The position numbers and the translations under genes were made by a program. DNA of 64,000 nt. Source: Pseudoalteromonas sp. Z1A8. Its GTDB lineage: Bacteria; Pseudomonadota; Gammaproteobacteria; Enterobacterales; Alteromonadaceae. The stretch is taken from NCBI RefSeq assembly GCF_011378855.1, contig NZ_WTLB01000012.1:1-64000 (forward strand), written 5' to 3'. Below the pieces are notes generated by a model. That model had not been told where the DNA came from. It saw nothing but the letters and a program-made list of their open reading frames with translations, and made no database searches. Shown piece after piece: positions 34,700-43,977 of this stretch. Numbering within the stretch: the first letter of the stretch is position 1; each line of letters begins with the position of its first letter.

Positions 34700-36964
34700 A
34701 TGAAAGCAATGAAAAGATCTACGTTAGCTACCCTAATCAATGCAACGTTGTTCTCTGCAGTAGCAGGTACTTCATTTTCTTCTTTAGCTGCTGAAGAAAA
34801 AACAGCTAAAAAAAGTAATCAACTAGAAGTTATTCAAGTAACAGCTCGTAAACGTGTAGAAAACGCTCAAGAAGTACCTGTAGCTGTCTCTGCACTTCAA
34901 GGTGATAACCTTGATGCGTATAGCTCAGCTGGTATGGACATTCGTTTTTTAAATGCGAAAATTCCAAGTTTATCTATTGAATCTTCATTTGGTCGTTCAT
35001 TCCCACGCTTTTACGTTCGTGGTTTAGGTAATACCGATTTCGATTTGAATGCATCACAACCAGTATCGCTTGTTGTTGATGAAGTAGTTCAAGAAAATGC
35101 AATTTTAAAAGGCTTCCCAGTATTTGATGTTGAACGCGTAGAAGTATTACGTGGACCACAGGGAACTTTATTTGGGCGTAATACGCCAGCTGGACTTGTT
35201 AAGTTTGACTCTGTTAAACCAAGCCAAGAATTTGATGGTTATGGCTCTGTTTCATACGGTAGCCGTGGCGCTGTAGACACAAGTGGTGCTGTAGGTGGTG
35301 CTTTAACTGACCGTTTATCTGCTCGTGTTTCATTATTATGGCAAGACAAAGACGATTACATTGATAACCAAGCTCCAGGCTTTGAAGCTAAAGACGAGCA
35401 AGGTGGTTACACTGAAAAAGCGGCACGCGTTCAGTTTTTATATGAAGGCGATGATTTTACTGCTTTATTAAACTATCACACACGTGACTTAGATGGCTCG
35501 CCAATTGCTTTTCGTGCAAACGTAATTAAAGCAGGTACTAATGAGCTAGTAGACAACTACGAAAGTGATGTTGTTTATCAAGATGCGGCATCTCGCTCTA
35601 CTCAACAAGTAGAATCTGAAGGTGCAAGCTTAAAGCTTGAGTGGGAACTTAAAAACCACACAATCACTTCAATTTCTGCATGGGAAAGTGCTGAAATATA
35701 TTCGCGTGCTGACATCGATGGTGGTTACGGCGCTTCATACACAGATGATATGGGGCCTGGTTTTATCCCTTTCTCTTCAGAAAGTGCTGATGGCATTCCA
35801 GATCACGACCAGTTGACGCAAGAACTACGCTTATCTAGTAACTTTGATGGCGATTTAAATTATCAAGTAGGTGTTTTTTACTTCGATGAAGAGCTAACTA
35901 TTGAAAACTACAGCTACGATACATTCTCAACCCCCGATGCTGGTGTTTTAAATGGTTTTGTACGTCAACAACAAGATACAACTGCTTGGGCTGTATTTGG
36001 TTCTGTAGATTATACTTTTTCAGATGATTTAAAAGTAACAGCCGGCCTTCGCTATTCTGACGATGATAAAGATTTTGTAGCAGACCGTACACTTAGCCCA
36101 ATTGGCGGTGGTGCATTACTAGTAGAGCGTGATGTTAGTGACGACCATGTTAGCTGGGACTTATCTGCAAATTATAAAGTAAACGATGATGTTAACTGGT
36201 ATGGTCGTGTAGCAAATAGCTTCCGCGCTCCGAGTTTACAAGGCCGTATTTTGTTTGGTGATGAGGTAACTACAGCTGAGTCAGAAACGGTAACATCGTA
36301 CGAAACAGGTATTAAATCAGACGTGCTAGACGGCCAAGGCCGTGTTAACGCTACGGTATTTTACTACACAATGGATGACCAGCAACTTACTGCTGTAGGT
36401 GGTGGTGCTAACTTTAACCGTTTAGTTAATGCTGATAAAACGACTGGCTATGGTTTTGAGTTAGATACGCAGTGGGTATTAAGCGATGAGTTTAATGCGA
36501 CATTTAATTTAAGTTATAACAAAACTGAAATTAAAGATAAAAACTTAGCTGTGGCTGTTTGTGCACAGTGTACTGTAACTGACCCAATTAATGGTTCAGG
36601 ACTTGCTGTGCTTGACGGCAATAGCTTACCGCATGCACCTGAGTGGATCTCTAACTTTACGCTTCGCTACACTAAAGAACTTGCCGATGGTAACTTCTTT
36701 GCTAGCGGTGATATTTCTTACCGTAGTAAAATCAATATGTTCCTTTACGAATCAGTAGAGTTTGAAGGTAAAGAGCTTATTGAAACAGGTTTGCGTACAG
36801 GTTACACATGGTCTGAAGGCGATTACGAATACGAAGTAGCCGCATTTGTTCGTAACTTATTTGATGAGCAACAAGTTATTGGTGCAGTAGACTTTAATAA
36901 CAATACGGGTATTGTTAATGAAGAACGCTATGTTGGTGCTGAATTTAAAGTTAACTTTTTCTAA
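34700..36964 (+). CDS. TonB-dependent receptor, substrate unknown
   Basis: This 754-residue outer-membrane receptor has a signal peptide ending SSLAA, a TonB-box-like LEVIQVTARKR, a plug with FYVRGLGNTDFDLNASQPVSLVVDEVV and FDVERVEVLRGPQGTLFGRNTPAG, then a 22-strand barrel ending in a C-terminal Phe (KVNFF). It falls in the large CirA/FyuA/carbohydrate group in which siderophore, sugar and nucleoside importers mix. No transporter or enzyme neighbour points to a substrate. It is driven by the extended -10 promoter at 34530 with a long structured leader. Confidence 0.9.
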   Translation: MKAMKRSTLATLINATLFSAVAGTSFSSLAAEEKTAKKSNQLEVIQVTARKRVENAQEVPVAVSALQGDNLDAYSSAGMDIRFLNAKIPSLSIESSFGRSFPRFYVRGLGNTDFDLNASQPVSLVVDEVVQENAILKGFPVFDVERVEVLRGPQGTLFGRNTPAGLVKFDSVKPSQEFDGYGSVSYGSRGAVDTSGAVGGALTDRLSARVSLLWQDKDDYIDNQAPGFEAKDEQGGYTEKAARVQFLYEGDDFTALLNYHTRDLDGSPIAFRANVIKAGTNELVDNYESDVVYQDAASRSTQQVESEGASLKLEWELKNHTITSISAWESAEIYSRADIDGGYGASYTDDMGPGFIPFSSESADGIPDHDQLTQELRLSSNFDGDLNYQVGVFYFDEELTIENYSYDTFSTPDAGVLNGFVRQQQDTTAWAVFGSVDYTFSDDLKVTAGLRYSDDDKDFVADRTLSPIGGGALLVERDVSDDHVSWDLSANYKVNDDVNWYGRVANSFRAPSLQGRILFGDEVTTAESETVTSYETGIKSDVLDGQGRVNATVFYYTMDDQQLTAVGGGANFNRLVNADKTTGYGFELDTQWVLSDEFNATFNLSYNKTEIKDKNLAVAVCAQCTVTDPINGSGLAVLDGNSLPHAPEWISNFTLRYTKELADGNFFASGDISYRSKINMFLYESVEFEGKELIETGLRTGYTWSEGDYEYEVAAFVRNLFDEQQVIGAVDFNNNTGIVNEERYVGAEFKVNFF

Positions 36965-36992
36965 ACGTTAACCTAAATTGTATTAATTTTGA

Positions 36993-37016
36993 AAGCCTGC
37001 CTTGTGCAGGCTTTTA
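36993..37016 (+). terminator. Terminator of the TonB receptor gene
   Basis: A perfect 8-bp stem AAGCCTGC / GCAGGCTT with loop CTTGT is followed by TTATGTTTTT. Confidence 0.82.
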
Positions 37017-37068
37017 TGTTTTTATAAAGCTGGTAAAGTAGCGTTAATTAATTTAAAGAGATAAGAAA

Positions 37069-37368
37069 ATGGCTGGATTTTGGAATTACCGTGTAATTTT
37101 TTGTGAAGCAACGAAAGACGAAGCAGCACAATATCAAATACACGAAGTAGAATATAACCTGAACGGTAAAGTGACTAACTGGTCAGAAACAGGCGCAGCC
37201 CCTTTTGGTACAACACTTGATGAGTTGAAAGATGACTCAGATCGTTTAAAAACAGCATTTGAAAAACCAGTACTTAAAGTTATGCGTAAAACACGTGGTT
37301 ATGAGCTTGTTGATGTTGAAACAGGTGAAGAAGCAACGGGTGAGCCACCAGCAGGTTTGACTCAGTAA
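37069..37368 (+). CDS. Conserved-looking small protein of unknown function
   Basis: This 99-residue soluble protein starts MAGFWNYRVIF and has no signal peptide or membrane segment. It is rich in Glu, Thr and Lys, with a likely beta-rich N-terminal part (YRVIFCE, YQIHEVEYNLNGKVTNWSE) and a C-terminal GEEATGEPPAGLTQ tail. Bounded by two terminators, it is a lone gene. I do not recognise the family. Regular codon use and clean boundaries argue that it is real. Confidence 0.7.
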   Translation: MAGFWNYRVIFCEATKDEAAQYQIHEVEYNLNGKVTNWSETGAAPFGTTLDELKDDSDRLKTAFEKPVLKVMRKTRGYELVDVETGEEATGEPPAGLTQ

Positions 37369-37378
37369 TAGTATTAAT

Positions 37379-37401
37379 AAAGGCGCTTAGGCGCCTTTTT
37401 T
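37379..37401 (+). terminator. Terminator of the 99-residue protein gene
   Basis: A stem AAGGCGC / GCGCCTT with loop TTAG is followed by a run of T. Confidence 0.82.
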
Positions 37402-37429
37402 ATTGTCAAAATTTAGCTTAGGTTAAATA

Positions 37430-37499
37430 ATACCAACCTGCATAAATCTTTGATCAATTTAACGAGTTAAATAGACCCCATATATAAGCAGATTGGTAT
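37430..37499. repeat. Small palindromic intergenic repeat, MITE-like
   Basis: ATACCAACCTGC at 37430-37441 and GCAGATTGGTAT at 37488-37499 are inverted at 11 of 12 positions and enclose 46 AT-rich bases. The element has no coding capacity and abuts the ribosome site of the HAD gene. From memory, such ATACCAA/TTGGTAT palindromes are scattered in marine Alteromonadales genomes, but I cannot confirm that here, as this window has one copy. Confidence 0.5.
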
Positions 37500-37510
37500 A
37501 AGGAGTGAGG

Positions 37511-38167
37511 ATGACATTACAGGCAGTATTATTTGATATGGATGGCACATTAGTTGATTCAGAAAGCATGCACTTTGTATGTTGGAGTAAACTACTTAAG
37601 CCTTATGGTGTTAGTTATTTAGAAAATGATTTTTGTCAGCGCTTTTCAGGACGACCCACTTTAGAAGCTGCAATAGAGATTAAGCAAGAGCATAACTTAT
37701 CAGTAAGCGCACAGTTTTTAGCGGATGAAAAATACCGTTTGTTTGGCGAATTTGTAATAACACATTTACCGCCCCTGATGCCATTTACAGAGCAAACGTT
37801 GAAAGCTGTAAAGGCGAGTGGCTTAAAAATGGCGCTAGTAACAGGCAGTGCTAAAAGTGAAGCCATGCCAATACTTAAAGGTTTAGGATTTTATGAGCTG
37901 TTTGACGCAGTTGTGACAAAAGACGATGTAACTAATCCTAAACCTGCAGGAGACCCATATTTATTGGCACTTAAGCAGATAAATATACAGGCAGGCAATG
38001 CAATTGCTGTTGAGGATACATTTACCGGCGTTACGGCTGCCAATAACGCCTTATTGCGTGTTGTAGCCATTGCCAATAGTCATACTCAAGGGCATGACTT
38101 TAGTCAAGCTACCTATCAAATGAGCAACTTAGATGAGTTTTGGCAATGGGTGCAATCTCAACTATAG
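37511..38167 (+). CDS. HAD-superfamily phosphatase (beta-phosphoglucomutase-like)
   Basis: This 218-residue protein has HAD motif I DMDGTLVDS with the nucleophile and acid aspartates, motif II in ALVTGSAKS, motif III lysine in KPAGDPYLLAL and motif IV acidic pair in AIAVEDTFTG. The helical cap follows motif I, as in the phosphoglycolate phosphatase/beta-PGM group. It hydrolyses a sugar or other phosphate ester; the specific substrate is unknown. ATG at 37511 has AAGGAG six bases upstream; a GTG two codons earlier is possible. The palindromic repeat directly upstream may affect its expression. Confidence 0.88.
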   Translation: MTLQAVLFDMDGTLVDSESMHFVCWSKLLKPYGVSYLENDFCQRFSGRPTLEAAIEIKQEHNLSVSAQFLADEKYRLFGEFVITHLPPLMPFTEQTLKAVKASGLKMALVTGSAKSEAMPILKGLGFYELFDAVVTKDDVTNPKPAGDPYLLALKQINIQAGNAIAVEDTFTGVTAANNALLRVVAIANSHTQGHDFSQATYQMSNLDEFWQWVQSQL

Positions 38168-38200
38168 TTTAAGCCAACTTTGACTTGCTTGGATGCGCTA

Positions 38201-39043
38201 ATGTTTACTATCAAACATCTACTTTTTATTACTGTAGTACTTTTTACGCAATGCATAAGTGCAGCACCGCCGTCTGTTTTATTAGCTAAAGTATATGATG
38301 AAACTAAACATTACGATGTAAGTAAGTATTTAGTCAGCGAGAAATATGATGGTGTAAGAGCCATATGGACCGGTACGCAGTTTGTTACTCGCAAAGGAAA
38401 TATTATCAATGCACCAACTTGGTTTACAGCGCCATTGCCAAATGTATGGCTTGATGGTGAGTTGTGGACCAAACGTCAGCACTTTTCTGAGCTTAGTGGC
38501 ATAGTCAGAACTAAAATCCCTAACAATCATGATTGGCAAACTATTACTTATAAAATATTTGATATGCCTGATGAAAATCTGCCTTTTAGCACTCGTTATA
38601 AAAACTATAATGAGCTTATTACTAGCCTAAACTCGCCGCACATTAGCGCTGTGGCGCAATACAGTTTTACTAATAACGAGCAACTCACTGGTTACTTTAA
38701 AAAAATAACTAAGCAGGGAGGCGAGGGCGTAATGCTTCATTTAGCAAGCGCTAAACACAGTGATGGGCGAAGCAATGCCTTACTAAAATTAAAGCCTTAT
38801 TTAGATGCGGAAGCAGTTGTGATTGCGCACTTACCAGGCAAGGGTAAATACCAAGGTATGTTAGGCGCATTAAGGGTGAAAACAGCACAAGAGCAGGTGT
38901 TTTCTATTGGTACAGGGTTTAGTGATGAAGAACGTAAAAACCCACCAGCCATAGGAAGTATTGTCACGTATCGATTTCATGGTTTAACAAAAAATGGTTT
39001 ACCGCGTTTTGCTAGTTTTTTACGGGTAAGAGAGAGTTTATAG
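38201..39043 (+). CDS. Secreted ATP-dependent DNA ligase (Lig E type)
   Basis: This 280-residue minimal ligase has an N-terminal signal peptide of about 21 residues ending CISA. Nucleotidyltransferase motifs are in order: I with the adenylated lysine K48 in SEKYDGVRAIW, Ia/II near RKGNI, III in LDGELW, IV in EGVMLH, V in LLKLKPYLDAEAVV. The C-terminal OB domain follows with no extra domains. Lig E enzymes are exported and are thought to act on DNA in the periplasm, with proposed links to DNA uptake and biofilm DNA. The start at 38201 begins the signal peptide; an upstream TTG adds only MTCLDAL. It stands alone here. Confidence 0.88.
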   Translation: MFTIKHLLFITVVLFTQCISAAPPSVLLAKVYDETKHYDVSKYLVSEKYDGVRAIWTGTQFVTRKGNIINAPTWFTAPLPNVWLDGELWTKRQHFSELSGIVRTKIPNNHDWQTITYKIFDMPDENLPFSTRYKNYNELITSLNSPHISAVAQYSFTNNEQLTGYFKKITKQGGEGVMLHLASAKHSDGRSNALLKLKPYLDAEAVVIAHLPGKGKYQGMLGALRVKTAQEQVFSIGTGFSDEERKNPPAIGSIVTYRFHGLTKNGLPRFASFLRVRESL

Positions 39044-39105
39044 CATTTATAATTTTTACAAAGTGTGCTAAATTGCGCGGCCTTTTTGGTAATGTGTGGT
39101 GAAGT

Positions 39106-40470
39106 ATGTTTGTAGGTTTTGATTACGGTAGTTCTAATTGTGCTATGGGTGTAATGAGCGAGGGTAATGTTCAATTAGTACCGCTAGAGCAAGGAAAACA
39201 TTACTTACCATCTACACTTTACACTCATCACAGCGCGTTGGTTGTTGACTTTGTTGCTAAGCATTTACATGGCACAGCTCATGAGCGTGATTTTTTAACG
39301 CAGCGCCAAGCATTATTAAATACCTTGCCTCGAATTAAATCAGACCTTGATTTACAACCTTCAGATGAAACCTTGTTTATTGGCCGTGAAGCAATTAGCG
39401 AGTACGTACAGTTTCCTGAAGAAGGGTACTTTGTTAAGTCCCCTAAATCATTTTTTGGCGCAACTGGCCTTAAACAAGGTCAAATCAACTTTTTTGAAGA
39501 TATCGCAACAGCGATGATTCTAAAAATAAAGCAACGTGCTGAGCTCTCTCTAGGTAAAACCCTCACACAAACAGTGATTGGCCGCCCAGTTAACTTTCAG
39601 GCTGTGGGTGGCGAGCAATCAAACCAACAAGCGGTAGGTATTTTAGAACGCGCAGCTAAACGCGCAGGCTTTAAAGACGTAGAGTTTTTATATGAGCCAC
39701 TTGCTGCGGGTATCGATTACGAGAGTGATTTAACACACGATCAAAAAGTACTCGTTATTGATATTGGTGGTGGTACAAGTGACTGCTCGTTTGTACAAAT
39801 GGGTCCGAGCTTTAGAGGAAGTAGTCAACGCGATAGCGATTTTTTATCACACAGTGGTAAACGTGTTGGCGGAAACGATTTAGATATTGCATTGAGCTAT
39901 CATGGTTTAATGCCATTACTGGGTTTAGGCAGTACGTTTAAGTCGGGTTTACCATTACCAAATCAAGCATTTTGGCAAGCGTGTAAAATTAACGATGTAA
40001 ACTTACAAAGCCAATTTTATAGTGAAAGCCATACCCGTGAGCTAAATGCACAATTACGTGATGTAAGTGCGCCAGAGCTTTATAAGCGTTTAATACATTT
40101 ACAACAAAACAAGCAAGGCCATCAGTTAGTTCAACAAGGTGAAGCGGCTAAAATAGCACTTTCATCTACAAGTACATTTGATTGTGATTTAAGCTTTTTA
40201 GATAATGGGCTGAATAAAAATGTATCGGTGAGCGACTTAAGTGTTGCCGTTGAGAGTAGTATTAGCCAAATAGTGACTTTAGCAAAACAAGCTATTAGCG
40301 ATGCTGCAACTACGCCAGACGTTATTTACTTAACAGGTGGTAGTGCACAATCACCATTGATTAAAGCGGCTTTAAGTGAACATTTAGGTGATATTAAAAT
40401 GGTTAACGGAGATCACTTTGGTAGTGTAACTGCTGGCCTGACTAAATGGGCCAGCATGCTTTATAAGTAG
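39106..40470 (+). CDS. yegD: Hsp70-family chaperone-like protein YegD
   Basis: This 454-residue actin-fold ATPase is as long as E. coli YegD (450). Phosphate-binding loop 1 is GFDYGSSNCAMGV, and the connect/phosphate-2 region is VLVIDIGGGTSDCSFV. The adenosine motif is YLTGGSAQSPLI. It lacks the Hsp70 peptide-binding domain, as YegD does. Function is not established; a chaperone-type or signalling ATPase is assumed. It ends nine bases from the convergent methylglyoxal synthase gene. Confidence 0.92.
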   Translation: MFVGFDYGSSNCAMGVMSEGNVQLVPLEQGKHYLPSTLYTHHSALVVDFVAKHLHGTAHERDFLTQRQALLNTLPRIKSDLDLQPSDETLFIGREAISEYVQFPEEGYFVKSPKSFFGATGLKQGQINFFEDIATAMILKIKQRAELSLGKTLTQTVIGRPVNFQAVGGEQSNQQAVGILERAAKRAGFKDVEFLYEPLAAGIDYESDLTHDQKVLVIDIGGGTSDCSFVQMGPSFRGSSQRDSDFLSHSGKRVGGNDLDIALSYHGLMPLLGLGSTFKSGLPLPNQAFWQACKINDVNLQSQFYSESHTRELNAQLRDVSAPELYKRLIHLQQNKQGHQLVQQGEAAKIALSSTSTFDCDLSFLDNGLNKNVSVSDLSVAVESSISQIVTLAKQAISDAATTPDVIYLTGGSAQSPLIKAALSEHLGDIKMVNGDHFGSVTAGLTKWASMLYK

Positions 40471-40479
40471 CTTAAAAAT

Positions 40480-40944
40480 TTAAAGATCTATTTGTCGGGT
40501 TGCGAGGTATTTTTCGTAATCTGGCAATGTACGTTCAAGCTCTACGTCCATAAGCGGTGAGCTCAATAACATATCGGCGCTTACTTCATTACACGCCACC
40601 GGAATATTCCAAACAGCTGCTAAACGTAGCAGTGCTTTAACATCAGGATCATGAGGCTGTGAAGCTAATGGGTCCCAAAAAAATATCAAAACATGTATTT
40701 CATGCTCCGCTATTTTAGCGCCAAGTTGCTGATCGCCGCCCATTGGGCCACTTAAAAGTTGGACTACATCAAGCCCTGTAGTTTTTTGGATTAAATGCCC
40801 CGTAGTACCGGTGCCATATAAAGTGTGTTTGCTTAATATGTCTTTGTGCTTTTCACACCATATTTTTAATGCTGCTTTTTTACCGTCGTGTGCAACTAAT
40901 GCAATATTCTTTTGCGCGGGAAGAGATTGTGTTTTTTGTTCCAT
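40480..40944 (-). CDS. mgsA: Methylglyoxal synthase
   Basis: This 154-residue cytoplasmic enzyme turns dihydroxyacetone phosphate into methylglyoxal and phosphate, bypassing the lower part of glycolysis when sugar phosphates build up. The signature [11 protein letters not shown] contains the base D71, and [22 protein letters not shown] contains H98 and D101. It aligns throughout with E. coli MgsA (152 residues), including IALVAHD and [10 protein letters not shown]. It forms a single unit, and no phosphate-sensing neighbour is seen. Confidence 0.95.
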   Translation of the reverse strand: MEQKTQSLPAQKNIALVAHDGKKAALKIWCEKHKDILSKHTLYGTGTTGHLIQKTTGLDVVQLLSGPMGGDQQLGAKIAEHEIHVLIFFWDPLASQPHDPDVKALLRLAAVWNIPVACNEVSADMLLSSPLMDVELERTLPDYEKYLATRQIDL

Positions 40945-40982
40945 GCTGATTCTTTTTATTAGTTAACCACTGTTTTGGTTAG

Positions 40983-41627
40983 TTAAAATAATAGATTGAT
41001 AGCAAGGGCAATAAAAACAATACCGGTGATCCTATCAATCCAAAGTTGGCTATTTGGGTTACGTCTAAAAAACTGTGCAATTTTGTCGCCAAAATAAATA
41101 TACGTGCAGTCAATCGGAAAAGCAAAAATAGGGTAAAGCAAACCAAAAAAGGCGAGCTGGAAAGTAGCTGATGAAAGCGTTGGATCTACAAATTGCGGAA
41201 TAAATGCAATAAAAAATAACGCTACTTTAGGGTTTAGTACTTCAGTCATCATGGCTTGAAACATGACATTACTTTTTTTACTGGTACTTATATGCGGTTT
41301 ATCGGTTTGCTTGCCCTCAGATATAGGCTCTGGCTGCTTTAGCGTGCCTTTAATCATCATAAACCCCAAATAACATAAGTATGCTGCGCCTGAATATTGC
41401 ACTGCGGCATAGGCACTTGGGGAAGCTTTTAGGACTGCGCTTAGGCCTACAACAGCAAAAAAAGTATGAACAACGCCACCTAATGCAAAACCAAAGGCAC
41501 TTTTCATACCAGCGCGTCGACCATTTGCAAAGGTTTGTGCCATCAAAAATGCATTTGATGGCCCAGGTGCTACTGCCATTAAAAAACTAGCCAATAAAAA
41601 AGAAGCTAAAAAGTCAGGGTTGATCAT
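40983..41627 (-). CDS. LysE-family amino-acid exporter
   Basis: This 214-residue inner-membrane protein has about six helices. The first segment VAPGPSNAFLMAQTFANGRRAGMKSAFGFALGG is the LysE/RhtB signature. The family exports lysine, threonine or homoserine and related compounds; the substrate here is unknown. Its ATG overlaps the TGA of the MFS gene by four bases (ATGA), so the two are translationally coupled in one operon. Likely role: efflux of an amino acid or derived compound. Confidence 0.88.
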   Translation of the reverse strand: MINPDFLASFLLASFLMAVAPGPSNAFLMAQTFANGRRAGMKSAFGFALGGVVHTFFAVVGLSAVLKASPSAYAAVQYSGAAYLCYLGFMMIKGTLKQPEPISEGKQTDKPHISTSKKSNVMFQAMMTEVLNPKVALFFIAFIPQFVDPTLSSATFQLAFFGLLYPIFAFPIDCTYIYFGDKIAQFFRRNPNSQLWIDRITGIVFIALAINLLF

Positions 41628-42823
41628 TGAGTGCTGTTAGTTGGATGCAAAGTATGGGCTTTTTTACTCATTAAAATAAACCAAAGCGGAGCTAGTAATA
41701 ATAAATGAAAAGCAATTAACCACGGTGTACTTAACCCTAAATATTGGGTTAAAACAACGAGTATACTCGCGCCACTCATTTGCATAGCACCAAGTAATGC
41801 CGAGGCTGTGCCTGCTTGTTTAGGAAAACTCGACAGAGCCATACCTGCAGCTGAGCCTAAACTTAGAGCAAAGCCTAATGCTGCAATTAAAATAGGTAAC
41901 ATAAGCGCAAATGCCGTTTCTATACTGCTAAGCGCGAGCATTAATAACCCTGAGAAAACCAGTATACTCACACCGACACGCAAAGCACGTTGGCTATTTC
42001 GTTTAATGTACGTTGGTAATATAAAACTTGCGACAATACTTATTACGGCATTTAGCGTAAACCAAAAAGTAAAGTCGGCTACTGTGCCGCCTAAATGTGT
42101 AATGAGCCAGCCTGGTGCGAGCGTTACGTACACTAATATAGCCGACATGGCGACCATACAAATTAGACTATTAAACAAAAATATTGGTGTTTTAATAATC
42201 GGTGTAAAGCGACGTAAATCTAAAATATGACCCTGGTAATGGCTATCAGCAGGGCGAGTTTCTCTAAAAAAGAATAGGGTAACAATAAGACCCAAAATGG
42301 CAAACGCGGTTAAAAATAAAAAGTTCATACGCCAGCCAAATTGAACGGTAAGCCATGCCCCTAAAATAGGCGCCATTGCCGGAATAAAGCACACAATCCC
42401 GTTAAGGTAAGTGATCATTTGTCCACTTCGTTCGCTCCCATATTTGTCACGCACTATCGCAAATGCAACAACAAATGTGGCACAAGCGCCAAAACCTTGA
42501 AGCGCACGTGCAATCATCAATATTTCAAAAGAAGGTGAGTAATAGGCAAGTAATGCTGAGCCTGCATATAAACTTATACCCACTATAGCCACTGGTTTTC
42601 GGCCAAATTTATCAGCCAAAGGACCCGCAATTAACTGGCCTAAACCCACTGTTAGCATAAAAATAGCAACGGTTTGCTGTACTTGTTGTTCTGTTACTGC
42701 AAATTGTTCTGCAATAGTTGGAAAAGCGGGTAAGTAAATATCGATTGCCATAGGGCAAAATATAACGAGTAACGCTAAGATAAGTAATAAAGTCATATTG
42801 GGTTTAGCGGGCTGTGTTTGCAT
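41624..42823 (-). CDS. Bcr/CflA-type multidrug MFS exporter
   Basis: This is a drug:proton antiporter of about 399 residues with 12 membrane helices. It has the Bcr/CflA features: MAIDIYLPAFPTIAEQF near the N-terminus, GQLIAGPLADKFGRKPV (motif A) and RALQGFGACATFVVAFAIVRD. I start at ATG 42823 because AGGAG lies five bases upstream and the family start fits; the more distal ATG at 42907 lacks one. Substrates in relatives include bicyclomycin, sulfonamides and chloramphenicol. It shares a four-base overlap with the LysE exporter gene, suggesting a two-gene efflux operon. Confidence 0.89.
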   Translation of the reverse strand: MQTQPAKPNMTLLLILALLVIFCPMAIDIYLPAFPTIAEQFAVTEQQVQQTVAIFMLTVGLGQLIAGPLADKFGRKPVAIVGISLYAGSALLAYYSPSFEILMIARALQGFGACATFVVAFAIVRDKYGSERSGQMITYLNGIVCFIPAMAPILGAWLTVQFGWRMNFLFLTAFAILGLIVTLFFFRETRPADSHYQGHILDLRRFTPIIKTPIFLFNSLICMVAMSAILVYVTLAPGWLITHLGGTVADFTFWFTLNAVISIVASFILPTYIKRNSQRALRVGVSILVFSGLLMLALSSIETAFALMLPILIAALGFALSLGSAAGMALSSFPKQAGTASALLGAMQMSGASILVVLTQYLGLSTPWLIAFHLLLLAPLWFILMSKKAHTLHPTNSTQ

Positions 42824-43008
42824 TGAGTCTCCTTTTGCCGAGTATTTTAGGTGGGCACTCGTAAAAAAGAAAGGGCTTATGGCCCCTACATAGATTGTCG
42901 TTCTCATTATTTGATTAGATTAAGCTAAAAAGGCAGTATAAATGCGCTTTTTAAAACTGGTCTGATGTGTTAATTTGAAAAAAGTAACTGTTGATGGAAA
43001 AAATAATA

Positions 43009-43482
43009 ATGAGTAATAAATCTGCACTTGTAAAAACATGGCATAAATTTAAGCGCCTACCTTTTGGGAATTGGCTTTTTACTAAAGCTGTTTGTTTTAA
43101 AGCGCCATACTTTGGCTCTATGAAGCCTTACGTACTTGACCTTCGAGAAGGGCATTGTAGCGCAGTGGTTAAAAATCGTCGTAGCGTTCATAACCATATT
43201 GGAACTATTCATGCTATTGCGCAGTGTAACTTAGCGGAGTTGTGTGCGGGCGTAATGGTTGATGCAACAGTACCAGTTAAAACCCATCGTTGGATCCCAA
43301 AAGGGATGACTGTTCGCTACTTAGCAAAAGTAGATACTGATGTGACTGCAATTGCGGAAATTGATTTACCGCATAAGTGGATTGATAAAGAAGATTTAGT
43401 AGTACCGGTTAAACTTTATAATACCCGCAATGAACTTGTTTTCACTGCAGATATTACTATGTACATTACTGAGAAAAAGTAG
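43009..43482 (+). CDS. DUF4442 hot-dog-fold thioesterase-like protein
   Basis: This protein of 157 residues is a single hot-dog domain of the DUF4442 family. The core segment NHIGTIHAIAQCNLAELCAG is the central helix region seen in acyl-CoA thioesterases. Sequence of the rest, such as KGMTVRYLAKVDTDVTAIAEID, fits the beta sheet. Some relatives hydrolyse acyl-CoA, but the substrate is unknown. The ATG at 43009 (MSNKS) is preferred; ATG at 42994 would add MEKII. The stop is three bases from the convergent bactofilin gene. Confidence 0.83.
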   Translation: MSNKSALVKTWHKFKRLPFGNWLFTKAVCFKAPYFGSMKPYVLDLREGHCSAVVKNRRSVHNHIGTIHAIAQCNLAELCAGVMVDATVPVKTHRWIPKGMTVRYLAKVDTDVTAIAEIDLPHKWIDKEDLVVPVKLYNTRNELVFTADITMYITEKK

Positions 43483-43485
43483 CGC

Positions 43486-43977
43486 TTAACTTGATTTAGT
43501 TTTATCAGCGGCTTGTTTATTTACAAACGATAAGTCGCTGCCATCTTCTTTCAATAACGCTTTAACTTCTTTTTCGGGCTTAAGTTCTTTCGAAATTAGC
43601 TCCGGTTCTTCTTTTTCAAAGCGTTGCTTTAAGCTGCCTTCAATGATTGCGCCTGCATCAATACTCAAGGTATCGTGAAATACATCGCCATGAACATGCG
43701 CACCACTTTGTACTTTTACTTCACTGGCATTAATTGAGCCAATAACTTTGCCTTTAACAATGACGCTTTTAGCTTCAACAATACCTTCAACAACACCCGT
43801 TGATCCAATAACTAAATGTTGTACTTTTATGTCGCCATCAATTTGGCCATCAAGCTGCACTTCGCCTTGGCTAACTAAAGTGCCAGTAAGGCGTACGTCT
43901 TGTGAAATAATTGACGGTGTGTGATTTACTCTTTTTAGATTAGAGCTCACTGTTTTTTGTTTTTTTCTACCAAACAC
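43486..43977 (-). CDS. Bactofilin (polymer-forming cytoskeletal protein)
   Basis: This 163-residue protein has the repeating hydrophobic beta-helix of bactofilins at residues about 25-115, with VRLTGTLVSQGEVQLDGQIDGDI, then VVEGIVEAKSVIVKGKVIGSINASEVKVQSGAHVHGDVF. Disordered charged tails flank it. Bactofilins form filaments at the inner membrane that position cell-wall enzymes and affect cell shape. The gene overlaps the end of the M23 peptidase gene by 11 bases, as in other shape loci where the two products work together. No signal peptide is present. Confidence 0.92.
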   Translation of the reverse strand: MFGRKKQKTVSSNLKRVNHTPSIISQDVRLTGTLVSQGEVQLDGQIDGDIKVQHLVIGSTGVVEGIVEAKSVIVKGKVIGSINASEVKVQSGAHVHGDVFHDTLSIDAGAIIEGSLKQRFEKEEPELISKELKPEKEVKALLKEDGSDLSFVNKQAADKTKSS

